Assembly (NCBI GenBank): GCA_006503535.1
Contig: QYRS01000006.1
Span: 930,001 to 994,000, forward strand
Reading direction: 5' to 3'
From: Arthrinium phaeospermum
Lineage: Eukaryota > Ascomycota > Sordariomycetes > Amphisphaeriales > Apiosporaceae
Length of the DNA stretch: 64,000 bases
This document shows, one piece after another, positions 27,942 through 43,700 of this stretch (its first letter is position 1; the number at the start of each line of letters is the position of its first letter). The translations under genes and the position numbers were made by a program. Below the pieces are notes generated by a model. The model searched no databases. It had not been told where the DNA came from and was given only the letters and a program-made list of their open reading frames with translations.

Positions 27942-28984
27942 AATTAATTAATTAAAAAGTTTAAATATAATATATTATTTAATTAATATAATTATTATAA
28001 AATTAATAAATTAATAAATTATTATATAAAATAATTTAATTAAATAATAATTATAAATATAATTATTTAATTAAATTAGTTTTAATTTAATTAATTTTAT
28101 ATTAATTATAATAATTAAATTAATTTATAAATTAAATTTTTAATTTAATTAATATATAATTTATAAATAATTAAATAATTTTATAATTAATAAATTTTAA
28201 ATTATATTAATTATATTTAAACTTTAAATTTAATTTTAAATTAATTATTAATATAAATTATTTAAAAGTTTAATTATTAATTTATTTTAAATTAACGTTA
28301 AAAAATTTTAAATTTATATATATATATTATTATATAAAATTAATATAAAAAATTTCGAATTTTTTTAATATATTTATTTTTATAATAAATATTTAATTAT
28401 AATAAATATTAAAAATAATATCGATTTATATTATATATATTTTATTTTAATAATAATTAAATAAATAATAAATAATATAAATTATTATTAATTTAAATAT
28501 TAATAAATTAATAATTAATAATAATAATAATATTATTTATTATATAAATTATAAATTTATTATAATTTTAATATATTTATTATATTTTTAATAAATTTTA
28601 TAAAAAAAATTAAATATATTAATTTAAAGTTTTTTAATAATATATTTAAAGCGTTTAAAACGTTTTTAAAAAGTTATTATTTAATAAAATATTATTATTA
28701 AATAATATAAATTAAATTATATTTTTTTAATTTATTAATATATTATTAATTTTTTATATATTTAAAATATTAAATTAAATAAACGATTTAATAATAATTA
28801 ATATAAAAAATAATTAAAATAATTAATATTTTTTAATAATAATAATTAATAAATTAATAAATTTATTAATTAATAATAAAATAATAATAAAAAAATAATT
28901 AATCGATTATAAATTAAGTTTTATAATAAAATTTTAATAATAAATATAAATTAAAATTTATAATTAATAAAAATAATTTATTTA

Positions 28985-30150
28985 ATTTTTTTTTATATAT
29001 ATATATAATAATATAATAATAAAAATAAATTAATAAAATATAAATTAATAATTTTATATTAAAATAAATAAATATTTTAAATAATAAAATTAAAAAAATT
29101 AAACTTTTAATAATAATAAATAATAAATTTTAAATCCTTTTTTTATTATAACTTTTAATTATAATTATTTATTATTTTTTATAATATAAATTTAAAATAA
29201 ATCTAAAATTTATAATAATTATATTTAATTATTAAAAAAAATTATTTATTTATATTATATAAATTTAAAATTTATTAAAATTATTTATATTAAATAATAA
29301 ATTTTTTAAAATTAATATATAAATATCGATTTTATATAAATTTTTAAAAAAACTTTTAAAAATAAATATAAATTTTATAATAAACACTTTTTAAAATTTA
29401 TAATTAATTTCTTTTTTTTATTATATATATATATATATATATATTATTTATTATTTTAATTTTATATTATTAAATATATATATAATTATTTAAATTTTAA
29501 TATTTATTTATATATATTATAATAAATATTAATAATAATAATAATATATTATATATATTTATAAAAAACGTTTTAATAATTTTAAAAAAATTATTTTATT
29601 AATTATATATTATAACGCTTTAAAATTAATATATTTTATTAAATTTATTAATTAATTAAAATTAATATATTTTAATATTATTAAAATTATTAATAATATA
29701 TATTTTAAAAATCGAAATAAAAAATAATTTTATATTTATATTCTTTTTTATTATTTAATAAAAAATAAAATAAAAAATAAAATTAAAAAAAAATAATAAC
29801 CGATTATTTCGTAATTTTAATAATAAATATTACGTTTTATAAAATTAAATAAAAGTTATATAAATATAAAATAAAAATCGTATTAATTTTTAATTATTAT
29901 TTAAAATTTATTAAAATAAAATAATAAAATAAATAACGCCGAAACGTTAATAAACAAGAAATAAAAAAATTAAAATTAATAAATATTTTTTTAATAAATA
30001 TATTATTATTAATTTATTATTAATTAATTATTATATAATTAATTAATTTATATATTTATTTAATTTAATTTATTATATAAAAAATAATAAATTTTATATA
30101 ATTTATTTTTAATATAAATAATAAATTAAGGTTTTTTATAAAACGAATAA
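28985..30150 (-). repeat. LTR-like repeat, form A, inverted copy
   Basis: Reverse complement of the copy at 32,690-33,860, including the conserved start (TAAGGTTTTTTATAAAACG near 30,127-30,146 as read on plus) and the section with ACGCCGAAACGTTAATAA (29,936-29,953). Edges are approximate. Confidence 0.6.
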
Positions 30151-30586
30151 AAAAGTAATTAATAAAATAAATTTTATAAAAAGGATTTTAATTAAAATTA
30201 AATATTTTTAAAAATATATTAATTTTAATAAAAATTAAAACTATTTTAAAAATATTTAAAATTAAATAAATTTAATTTAAAGCTTAATAAATTAAAATTT
30301 AATAATTTAAATATAAATTTAATAAATAAATATAAATTAAATTTAATATATATTTTTAATTAAATAAATAATTTTTAATTAAAATTTAATATAAAAAATA
30401 ATAAATAATAATAAAGTTTATAAAATTAATATAAAATATATAAAAATATATATTTTAAATAAAAAATATTATTAATTATATATTTATTTAAAATTAAAGA
30501 ATATAAAATATAATATATTAAAAAAAGCTTTTTTAATAAAATAAATAAATAAATTTATTTTAAAAAAATTAATTATTATTAATATT

Positions 30587-31166
30587 TTTTTTTTTTTTTT
30601 TTTATAGCGGTTTTACCCGGATATAAATTAACCCGATTTTTACGGTATAGGCCGCTATATAATTCGATTAATTAAGTTAAATCGATTTTTAATAAATAAA
30701 TCTTATAAAATAAGTACAGGTTTAAAAAATAGGTACTTTATTAACCGGCTAAAAATTATATCGGAAAAATCGTATTAAACCTATTATAAAATATATAAAT
30801 AATAATTTTAAATAAAATTTTAATATAAATTATAACGAGCCTTTAATCGACTAATTAAACAGCTAGATTTAAATCTAAACGTTATATATTAAGTCTCGAG
30901 TTCGAACTTAATATTATATAATATAATTAACTTTTTATAAATCTCCTATATAAATATAAATACGTTTAATTAATACATACTAACTATAACTACGGATTAA
31001 ATCGGTCCGCCGGCTTTTATCGAACCGATATAATACAATAAAAAACCCCACTTCCTATCGTAATAAAGGCTAAAAAAAACGGCGCTTTTAAAAGGATTTA
31101 AACCCTTAACTTAATATATACCCTTATATCCAATTATTTACCTATTAAACTATATAAATTAAAAGC
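30587..31166 (-). mobile_element. tRNA-derived retroposon (SINE-like), copy 2, inverted
   Basis: 580 bp ending in a T-run at 30,587-30,603, the poly(A) tail of a minus-strand copy. The direct repeat TATTAATATT flanks it (30,577-30,586 and 31,167-31,176). An uninterrupted version of the host sequence occurs at about 26,830-26,970, which confirms insertion. On the plus strand the middle reads CTCGAGTTCGAACTT (30,893-30,908), a near-canonical tRNA B box antisense to the element. Confidence 0.9.
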
Positions 31167-32689
31167 TATTAATATTTATTAATAAAATATTAATAAAGAA
31201 TTAAATAAATTTATTATATATTTTTTAATAAAGTTTATTATTTTATATTATTATATTAATTATTAATAATATATATTTAAAAAATATTTAAAAATAAATA
31301 TAAATTATTATATTAAATTAAAAAAAATTATAATTTTAATTATAACGTTTTATAAAATTTAATTAAAAATTAAAAATTTATAATTAATATAATTATTAAT
31401 ATTTTACAAAATAATTTATTAAAATTAATATATTTTTAAATAAACTTTATTTTATTTATAAAAAAATTAATAATTTTTAATATTATATAAATTATATAAG
31501 AAATATATTTATATATATATATAATATTAATAAAAATTTTAAATATATATTTTATTAAAATTAATATTTAATAAAAATTATAATATATTTAAATATATTT
31601 TAAAAATAAAATATTTATTGTTTTTAAAAGTTTATAATTTTAATTAAAAATTATATATAAATATAATTAAATAAATTATTTTTTAAATTAATTAATTAAT
31701 AAAAAAAAATATTTATTTAAATAAAAAATTATAAATATATTTTTATAAAATTAAAGAATTATTTAATAAAACTTTTATTTTAATTTATTTTTAATATTAT
31801 TTAAAAATTAAAATTTAAATAAATATTTAAATTAAATAATTATAAAAATTTAATATAATAAAATAATAATAAAAATAAAAGTTAATAATACTTTTTTAAA
31901 ATAATATATAATATAAAATTATATTATATTATTATATAAAAATTTTAATTATTATAAAAGTATTATAAAATTAAAAATTAAAATTAATAAATTTATAATA
32001 TATTAATTTTTTTTAATAATTAATTATTAAATATTAAAATATTTTAATATTAAATAAATTTTAATTTTTATTAAATTAAATAATAAAACTTATATTTTAA
32101 TATTGTTTTTATATTATATATTATTTTAATAAATAATATCGTTAAAAATTTATTAATTTAAAAGTTTATTTATTAAAAAATTAAAAAAAGAATATTTATT
32201 TAATAATAAATATTATTTTAATTAATAAAAGTTATAAATATTTTAAAAATAATAAAATAATAAATATAAAGACTTTTTATTATTTATTTATTAAAAAAAA
32301 TTATTTTTAATAAATTTAAAATCTTTTTATTAATTTATTTTTAAAAATTAAATAGAATTTATAACAAATTTAAAATTTATTAAATTATATTTAAAATGAA
32401 ATTAAATTTTTAAAATATAAAATAATATATTATTTTATTAATTAAAAAAAGTAAATTTTAAAGTTTTTATTTTAATTAATTTATAAAAAATATTTATAAA
32501 TAATATAATATATTTAAATTAAAATAATTTATATTTTAATAATTATAATTTTAATAATATATAAATTATAATATTAATTATATATTATAAATTATATAAT
32601 TTAACGATTTTAAAAAAAAATTTAAAATTATATTTTAAATTATAAAAATTTATTTTATTTTATTATAAATATAATATAACCTTTTTTAT

Positions 32690-33860
32690 TTTAAAAAACG
32701 TTAATTTATTATTATATTAAAAAAAATTTATATAAAATTTATTATTTTTATATAATAAATTAAATTAAATAAATGTATAAATTAATTAATTATATAATAA
32801 TCGATTAATAATAAATCGATAATAATATTTTTAAAAAATTATTTACTAATTTCGATTTATTTTTTTAATTTTATTCCCGTTTATCGACGTTTTAATATTA
32901 TTTATTTCGTTATTTCGTTACGACGAATTTTTAAATAACGATTAAAAATTAACGTAATCTTTTTTTTATATTTATACGACCTTTTTTTAATTTTATAAAA
33001 ATAAGGTATTTATTATTAAAATTACGAAAAAATTAATTATTATTTTTCCCGATTTTTTTTTTACTTTATTTTTTATTAAATAATAAAAAAAGAATATAAA
33101 TATAAAACTATTTTTTATTTCGATTTTTAAAGTATTATATTATTAATAATATTAATAATATTAAAATATTTTAATTTTAATAAATTAATAAATTTAACGA
33201 AATATTTTAATTTTAAAATATTATAACGTATAATTAATAAAATAATCTCTTTAAAATTATTAAAAGCGCTTTTTATAAACGCGTATAATATAATATCGTT
33301 ATTAATATTAATATTTATTATAATATATAAATAAATATTAAAATTTAAATAATTATATATATTAATAATATATAAAAAATTAAAAATAATAATAATATAT
33401 ATATATATATAATAAAAAAAAGAAATAAATTATAAATTTTAAAGAATATTTATCGCGAAAATTTATATTTATTTTCGAAAACTTTTTTTAAAAACTTATA
33501 TAGAATCAATATTTATATACGTTAATTTTAAAAATTTTATTATTTAATATAAATAATTTTTAATAAATTTTAAATTTATAATACGAATAAATATAATAAT
33601 TCCTTTTATAATAATTAAATATAATATTATTACGAACCCCGGATTTATTTTAAACTTTATTATAAAGAATAATAAATAATTATAATTAAAGGTTATAATA
33701 AAAAATAATTTAATATTTATTATTTATTATTATTAAAAATTTAATTTTTTTAATTTTTTAATTAAAATATTTATTTATTTTAATATAGAATTATTAATTT
33801 ATATTATTTATTTATTTTTATTATTTATAATTATATATATATATTAAAAAAAATTTAAAT
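32690..33860 (+). repeat. LTR-like repeat, form A, copy
   Basis: About 1.17 kb. Starts near AAAAACGTTAATTTATTATT, passes through TTATTCCCGTTTATCGACG, which is specific to form A, and ends near ATATATATTAAAAAAAATTT. The same start and end segments recur in forms A and B. Confidence 0.65.
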
Positions 33861-34689
33861 AAATATAACTTTTTTAAATTTTAAATTAATATTTAAAATA
33901 AATAAAATTAAAATAATATTTTTATTATATATAATTTAATAAAATAATATAAATAATTATTAATATAATTTATATTATAAAAGAATTATAATATATATAT
34001 ATAAAAAACTTTTTAAATATAAAAATTATTTTATAATATTATTTTTAATTATAAATTATAATTTATAATTAATTTAATTAATATAATATTTAAAATTTTA
34101 AAAATTAAATAAAGTTTAATTAATATTAATCTTTTTTAAATAATAAATTAAATAAAGATTAAAAATAAATATATTAATTAATAATTATATTTTTATATAA
34201 ATTATTTTTAAAATAATTAAATTATCGTTTTTTATAATATATATATTTAAATAAATTTATTTATAAATTATAAAAATAATTAATTATTTATAATATTTTA
34301 TTTAAATTTTTAATATCGTTTATTAAAAATTAATAAAATTAAATATAAAATATAATTAATTTATTTTTAAAAAGAATTTATAAAAATAAATATATAATAA
34401 AATATTAAATAATAAATATATTATAATTATATTAAAATTATATAATATATTAAAAAAAATATTTTATTAAATTAAAAAATATTAATAAAAATTCGATATT
34501 TATATTTTATTAAACTTTATTATTAATATTTTTTTAAAAAATAAATAAGTTTATTTTAATATAAAATTATATATTTAATTATATTAATAATCGATTCTTT
34601 TTATAAATTAAATAAATTTAATTTATAAAAAATTATATATTTTATATTAATTAATTTTATAAATTTTAAAATAATTTTTTATTAAAATA

Positions 34690-34784
34690 AATAAGTTATA
34701 ATTTTATAAAAAAATTATAAAAAATCCGTTTTATAAAGAATATTAATTTATTATTATATTAAAAAGAAAATTTATATATAATAT
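34690..34784 (+). repeat. Left fragment of an LTR-like form A copy split by insertion
   Basis: Contains AATTTATTATTATATTAAAA followed by AAATTTATATA, matching 32,700-32,735. The sequence then breaks off, and the remainder of the copy resumes at about 44,572. Confidence 0.65.
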
Positions 34785-37700
34785 TTAATCGTTAAAGTTT
34801 AAAAAATAAATAAACGAAATATAATTTAATAAAGTTTAAATAAGCTTCGTTTATTTATTTATTTAAATTAATTTATATAAAATTATTTTTATTAAATTTA
34901 TTAATAAATATATATTATACCTCCGTTTTTTATAAAAAAGAAATTTATTTATTTTTTATATAACGTTAAAAATTTTCGTCGTAATATATATTATATAAAA
35001 TTAATAATAATAAAAACTTTATTAATATAATTTTTTATATCGATTATATCGATATTAAAAAAAAAGTTATTTTATTTTATATTTATTTATTTTTAAATTT
35101 AATTCGTTTTTCGTTATTTAATTTTTATAAAAATATTTAATAAATTAATTATTTAATTATATTTTAATAATATATTTAATATTCCGGCCGAATCGAATAA
35201 TAAAATTTTTAATATTAATTTTAATATTATTATAAATATTATTAATAATATAAAAATTAATTTAATTTAACTTTCTAAATTTTTAAATTTATTATTAAAA
35301 TTATCGTATTTTTAATTTAAAATTTCGTATTTTATTTTTAAATTATAAAAACGGATTTCGTAATTATTAAATTTATTTTTTAATTTTTTTAATCGCGGTT
35401 CGTTAATATCGTCGGTCGATTTTAATATTTAAATTTTAATTTATTAACCTTTAATATTTTATTTAATTATAAAATTTACGTATTTATTTTCATTATATCG
35501 TTTAATTTTTTTATACTTTTTATATTACTTATTATTCTTATTAAAATAACTGTTTTAATTAAAGTAATAATTATTACTTAATTAATATTATTTAATTCGT
35601 TTTTTATTTATTTATCGAATATTTTATTTTTATCGATTATTTCCTTTATGTATAAATAAAAGTAATTTATAAAACTATTTTAATCGATTTATTTATAAAT
35701 TTTTAATTAATTTTATAATATTATTTTCGTTAAAAATAATTAATATTTTTTATCGATATTATTATTATAATTTATTTAAATTATATATTTTTAATAATTT
35801 TATAATTCGTTAAATAATATTTTAAAATTTTTAAATATATTTTTATTAATTCGTATCGCTTCGATAAATTCTTTATTCGACGAATATATCGAATAAACCT
35901 TATTAAAGTTTACCTATTTAATAATTTTAATTTTTTTAATAACTTTAAATATAATATTAAAATTTTAATATAATATTATTTAAAAATTAACCTATAAAAA
36001 TTATTTCGATTATTAAATAATAAATAATATTTTATTTATCGATACCTTTTATATTTCGAAATTATTTAAAATATTTTATTAATATTCTTTTTTTAATTTT
36101 ATTTTATTAATAAATTTATAATTATTATCGTTAAAAATCCGTTAATTATTTATTGTTATAATTAATTAAATTTATTATTTAAAATAATATTTAATTATTT
36201 TATAACCTTTTATTAATAAATCCTTTATAATATTATTTTAATTATTAACGATAAAATAACGATTCGATTTATTTTTATTTGTATTTAATTTTTATTTAAA
36301 ATCTTAAATTTATTTAAACTTATTTCGTATAACGTTTTCGTTTTAACTTTAAAAAATCGTTATAATTATTAATTAAAATAAAATTATAAATAAAAATTAA
36401 TTTTTATAAATACCGATTTATTTATAAAAAGCGTGTTATTTTTTAATATTTTTAAATATTTTTATTAAATAAAAGTTACGTTTATAAATAAATAATTCAT
36501 TTTAATCTTTATTTAATTAATCGTTTATTATTTATTTATTAAATTTTATAAATTCTATCGAAAAAAGTTGTTATATAATTTATTCTAATCCTTAATCGAT
36601 TAATCGTTAAACGCGTTATTTAATAAATTATATAAATTTTCTAAAATAGGGTTTTAAAATATATAATCTTAAATAATTTCCTTTTTAACTTTAATTAAAC
36701 TTATTACGTTCAAAAAACCGTCGTCGTTTAATTTTTAATTATAATATATTTAATTATTTTATTTAATTTTAAAATTACAATTATTTTATTTTTATTATTA
36801 ATTCAATTAAAAAAATTATTGTTTAATAATTTAATTATTTCGTTTTAATTTTATTATATATATACGAAATATATAAATAATTAAAAACTTAATAAATAAA
36901 AATCCTTTTATAATAATTATTATAAAATAAAATTCGTATAATTATTTTTAATTAAATATTTCGAAAGTTTTCGTTTTTCGATACTTTATTTAATCTTTTC
37001 TTCGTTATAATTTTTAATTTAATTTTAATCGTAAATTATAAAGTTTTTATTATAATTAAATTTTAAAAACTTATTTAAATCCTCGTATTTTTAAAGCTTA
37101 ATTAATATATAATTTTTTTTAATCGAATATACCCTTTAATTATATTATCTTAAAATAATTCGTTTAAATTTTTATATTAATTAAGTTATAATAATTAATA
37201 TTAAATTTCTTTTAATTTTATAATATATCTTTAAATGTTAATTAATTTAATTTTTTATTATTAAATAATTTAATTATTTATTAATATTTTAACGTATTTT
37301 AAAATATATAATTTATTTAAATAACGAAACGTAATTATAATATTTTAATAATTTTTTTAATTTTTGTTTTTAATTTAATATTAAGTTTATTCGAAATATT
37401 AAATTTCTTATTAATTTCGATACCCTTTATCGATTTTTATAATATTATTTATTTTTAAAAATTTTTTAATAATAATTTATTATTATTATATTATTATAAT
37501 AAAATTTAATACGTTTTTTATTAATTTTATTTAAATATTATTAATTGAAAATTACGTTATATTTTTTTAATAAATCAAATATTTTAATTTAAATTAACCG
37601 GTAATTTTTATTATTCGACGTTTTATAAATTGTTCGATTTTATATAATTAATATATTATCGTCGCCGTTTATTACGATTCGAATCGATTATAAACGAATT

Positions 37701-40700
37701 CTTTGAAAAAATCTTTTTTTTAATATAAAAAATAAATTACCAAAAATTATTTTATATATTTTTTATATCGATAAAAAATTAAGTTTATAAATTAAATCTT
37801 TTATAAGTTTTATAATTATAAAAGATCCATTTTTATTAAATTATTTCGAAAGTTATATTTAATAATTATAATTTTTATTAAATCGAAAATAAACCTTATT
37901 ATTTATATTAAATTTATAATAATAATAAAATTTTGTATTTTATTTTAATTATATTCGTTATAAAATTTATTACCGTTTTCGCTTCTTTTAATATAACCTT
38001 TATATAAAATCGAAATCGATCTATTTATATAATATTTTAAAATAAAAAATAACCTTTTAAATTTAAATTATATATTATTTTACGCCGATTTAATATTAAC
38101 GATAAAACGTTATTAAAATTAAATTATAAAATTAAAAATATCTTTATTTATAATATTTTAAAATTTTAATATAAAATTTAATCGTAATATTTATATTAAA
38201 ATTTATTCTTTTACTTACCTATTTATTTAACTATATTACGTTATATTAAAATAAATTTTATCCCAAACCTCGTCTATAAAATTTATTAAAATATCGAAAC
38301 GAATTTAAAATTTTTATTCGAAATTACTTTATAAAATATTTTAATTATAAAATAAAAAATAATAACGATTAAATTTATTATTACTTATTCTATATTATAT
38401 ATTTTAATTATAAATTGTTTTTTAATAATTTATAAATTATTATTAAAATATTATTTATTTTATCGTAATTAATTATTTTATTATAAAGTTTTTTTATTAA
38501 TATTTTAAAAAATTAATAATAAAATTCTAAATAATATACTCGAACGGTATTTAATTATTTAATAAATTAAAAAAATTCGATTCGTTTTTATATTTTTTTA
38601 ATTAATAATATTCGAATAATATTAAATATAAAATTTTATTTAACGACGAAACTTTTTTATAACGAATCTTTATAATTTATATATTATTTATTTTTTTAAA
38701 AAAATAATATTTAATATCGTATACTTTCGCTAATAATTACGTTATATAATTTCACGAAATATATAATTTTTATTACTTAAATACCTTTTTTAAATATAAT
38801 AAATTAATAAGTCGTATTAATAACCTAATTTATTCGAACTTTTTTTAATTTATATCCGATTTAATAATTTTTATACTATTATATTAATTTATTAATTAAT
38901 CGTTTTATTCCGATTTATTTTATAATTTACTATAAATTATTTTTTATTCGTATTTATTATAATTTTTAATATAACGTAAAAAAATCGTTAATGATATCGT
39001 TTAAAATCGATATTTAATATTTTAAAAAATTTTATTATCCTCTTTTAATAGTTTTATCGATAATTTTAATAACGCGTTAAAAACTATATTAATTAAACTC
39101 GATATATCGTATATTTAATTATATTTTAAAAATATAAAAACGCGATTATTAATTTTAAATTAGTTTTAATTAAATTATTAATTTTAAAAAAAAATTATTC
39201 TATAATTTTTTCGTTAATTTATAATTTATTAATATAATAATCGAATTTATATAAAATTAAATATTAATACGTTTTTTTAATAAACTTATATTAATATAAT
39301 ACTTTAAATTTAATAATTAATATTTCGCTTTAACTTTCGTAAAAATCTTATTTATATAAATAAAAATAGATTTATTATATAATAATTTTATTATTTTATT
39401 TTTAAAATAAATAAAAAAATTATAACGTTATAACTGCGTTTTTTAATATATTTAATTTTATAAATATTAACTCGTTAAAATTTTAATATATTAAATAATA
39501 AATTTTTTATTAATTAATTTTATAAAATATTAAATATTTTATACTTTTTTTAATTAATTAAAAATAACCGTTATAATTTATTTCTTTAATTTATTATATT
39601 TTAAAAATTTATTTTCTTTTATTTTATTATTAAAAAGTTTATTTTTTTTTATAAAAATTCGATTTTTTATAAATATTATAAAATAAATTTTTATAAAAAT
39701 CCCGTTATATCGATATAATTTTAATTAAATAAATTTATCGGAATAAAAGATTTCGTTATAACTTTAATATAAATTAAATATCGTTATATTTTATTATTAA
39801 TTATAAATTTTAAAAATTATTATAAAATAATAATAAAAAACTTTTTAATAATAACGAAATATCGATTTCTTAAAACTTTTAAAAAAGTTATTACAAAAAT
39901 AATTTAAATATTCCTTTATTATATTATTAAATATAATTATATTATTAAATATATTTAACGAAAAATAAATTCGTTAATTTTTAATCGAAAAATATTATAT
40001 AATATTAAAACGTATTTAAATTTATTAAAATTATTTAATATATTAAATTTTTAAACGATATAATTAATATATAATTTTTATATCGTTTTACGATTAAAAA
40101 TTAATAAAAAAATTTCGATTTATTTAACGTTATAAAACGTTTATTTCGATTAATTTAATTATTTCGTTAATAATTAAAAAAAAATAAAAGTTCGAAATTA
40201 TTATATAATTAATAAGCCTTAAATCGATAATTATTTTACTTTTTCTTTAACCGTATAATACGTTATATTATAAAAAATCGAATATTTAAAAAAATAATCG
40301 TTTTATTATTTTAAACAACCCGATTATATATATTAAATTAAAAGTATTATTAAATAATTTCTTATTTTCAATTTTAAAAAATATTTAAATTATTATTTTT
40401 TAAAATCATTAACTATTAATTAATTTAATAATTATTTTTTCGTTTTCCGATAATTTAATAATTTTTTGATTTAATTAAAATTTATTATATTTTTATATAA
40501 AAATATCGTTTCGCGAATAAATTTATAATTTGTTATAATTATATAAAACTTCGTATTTTATTTTTTTTTAAAACGTTATTAAATTTACCGGTTTTTAATT
40601 AAAATATTTTTTTATTTAGTTTTATTTTATTATTTTTAAAAATTATTTAAATTTATTTACGGTTAAGTCCTTTTTATTTAAAAATGAATATACTTTTTTA

Positions 40701-43700
40701 ATACGTTAAATTTTTTTATAATTAATAAAAATTATTATGTTTTCGTATTTATTTAATTAAAAGTTTAATATAATTACCGCTTTTATAATATTCGCTTATT
40801 CTTAAATAATATAAATATCTTTTATTTATTACGTTCTTAATATATTTAATTTAATATGTTTATAAAATAACTTCGTTATTTATATCGTTAATAATAATAT
40901 TTTAATAAATCGGTTATAAATGCGTTTATTATATTAATATTATAATATAAAAAATAAAATCCTTAAAAATTTCGATATTTTTAAATAAATTAATATAATA
41001 TAAAATTAATATTAAAAATCGGGTAAAATAATCGTTTTCGTTTTTAATATATGTTTAATTAAAAGTATATATTTCCGTTTAAATTTAATTAAAATAATAA
41101 AATTATTAACTGTTTAAAGTATAAAACGTTTCCATAAAAATTAATAATAACCCTTATTTTTTTAATTAAAGCGTTTTTAAAAAATTTTAAAGTAATTTAT
41201 CGATTATTTAGATATTATCGTCGAATACGATTATTTTTAAGCGATTTATTTTATTAAAACTTTTATTTTTAATATTAACCGTATTTTTTAGTTAAATTTT
41301 TCATATTATCGATTCCGGTATATAAAAACGGCTCGATTTTTATAATTTTATAATTTTTAACAACGGTATTTAAAAGTTTTTTATTAATTATTAAAATAAA
41401 TATTTTTAAATTTACGTATATTTTAAAACTTTTTTTAATATAAAAATTTTAATTTTTATATATATCGGTTTATTTCCTTTATTTTTTTCGTCTTATAATT
41501 TAAATAAACGATTTTTTATTATATCGTTATAATTTTAATTTAATTATTATCGCTTTATTAATTATCGATACCGTTTTATATATTTATATCGTTTTTTTAT
41601 TTTTAAACGATATATATATTAATCGTTAACCGATATAAAACTTATTCAATTTATTATCGATAAATTAAATTAAATCGATAAATTTTCGTTCGTATTATAG
41701 GTTTAATTTCGAAGTTTAATAATTATATAAGTATTAACGTATATATTTAAATAATTTCGATTTATATTAAAACTTTTTCGTATTTTTATAATTTTACTTT
41801 ATTATTAACGGTTTTATATATTATTCTTTTTAAATAATAAATAATAACTTCGGTTTTATTATTTATATTAATATAAATATCTTTTTTATTTTTATTTATA
41901 ATTTCGTTAATTAAAATATATTTATTTTTTACGAGCTTTTTATATTATTAATATTTAAATTATTATAATTAATAAAAACTTTTTTATTATTTCTATTAAA
42001 TATTATTAATTTATTTAGTTTTCGAATTTATTATTAATAAATATAACGATAAAGTTATTTTTAACGTCGATATTAATAATCGCGGTTATAATTATAAAAC
42101 CTCGTTCTCGTTTTATAAAAATAAGTTAATCGATTTACTAAATTATAATAATTTTTTAAAAGTAAACGATTATTTAAATAATTATTACCGTTTTAATTTT
42201 AAAATTATAACTTTGTTTTTAAAACGAATTTAATTATTAAACTTATTTAATTATTTTTATTATAATTATTTTATTTATTATTATTCCGTTTTTAATAATT
42301 TATTTCTAATTCTTTATTATAATTAATAAAGTATTATAAAAGCTAATAAAGCTTTTTATTAAATTGATATTTAAATAATAAATTTTATAATATCGTTTTA
42401 TAATAATTATAACTTTAAAATTATAGTTCTAGAAATAATATATCGTTCGTTTATTATATAGTAAATATTCTTATATATAATTATTTTTATTTAAATAATT
42501 TAAAATTAATTTAAATTTATATTTAATTTTAATCGAATTATTAATTATTATAAATTCGGATATAATTTATTTTAAATTTAATTAATATATTATATTAATT
42601 TATTTATTTATACGGCTTTATAATTTCGAATTATTTTTAATACCTACGAATGAAAAAAAATTTTATTCGAAATTATCGATATTATAAGGTTAGTTTTTTA
42701 AAAATTTCATAATATTTTTAATTCCGAAATTTTAAATTTTATTTTAAATTTCGATAAATAAAATTAAAAATCCCTTTTTATTTAAAATTTTATTATATTA
42801 TTTAAAAAATTATATTAAATTTATACGTCTTTTTTAATAATTATTTAAAATTTATAAAAATATATTCTCTTTTTAAACGTTATTATCGATATTATTATAT
42901 TATTATAGTAAATAAGAATATATTTCACTAATAAATATTTACTTTAATTGTTATATAATTATTTTTTTATAATAAACTACGATATTAAATATAAAATAAT
43001 TAATAAAATTAATTTTTAATTATAATTTAATTATTTAAATTCGAAATTATTAAATAAAATAAACGATATTATTATTAAACGAAAAAAGTTTTTAAAATAT
43101 TATTTAAGTATTAATTATTATAATTATAATTATAATTATTTATTAATCTAACCTTATATATCGTCGTTAAAAAAGGGTTTTTACGGCGAACGGTTATTTT
43201 CGTTATAATTACTGCCGCTTCCTAAATATTCGCGTTCGGTATATATTTTTTAGCTTTAAATCTTTTATTAATTCCGAACTTAACTCGATTAAAATACCTT
43301 TTCGAAATCTTTTTATTAATTTTCGTCTTTTAATTTATTAATTAAACTTTTAACGAATAAAAATAAACCTTCGAAATAAACTTTAAACGTTTTAATTAAT
43401 ATTTAAAAAAATTTCGATAAATACTCCTAAATAATTATAAAACGTTAATTTATAAAAGCTTTAAATAATTTAAAAAAGGTAAATATTAATAAATTATTTA
43501 ATAGTAAAATTTTATCGTTATTATTAAATTAATACTTATTATTTAATATTTCGTTATTATATATACCGTTTATATTAAAAATAATTTATTCTTTTCGATA
43601 AAATTATAATTAAGAAATATCCCGGATTAAAATATAATATAACGATAAAAAAAGTAATATCTATTTAATAATTAAAGGTAAATATAAATATTTTATAATA

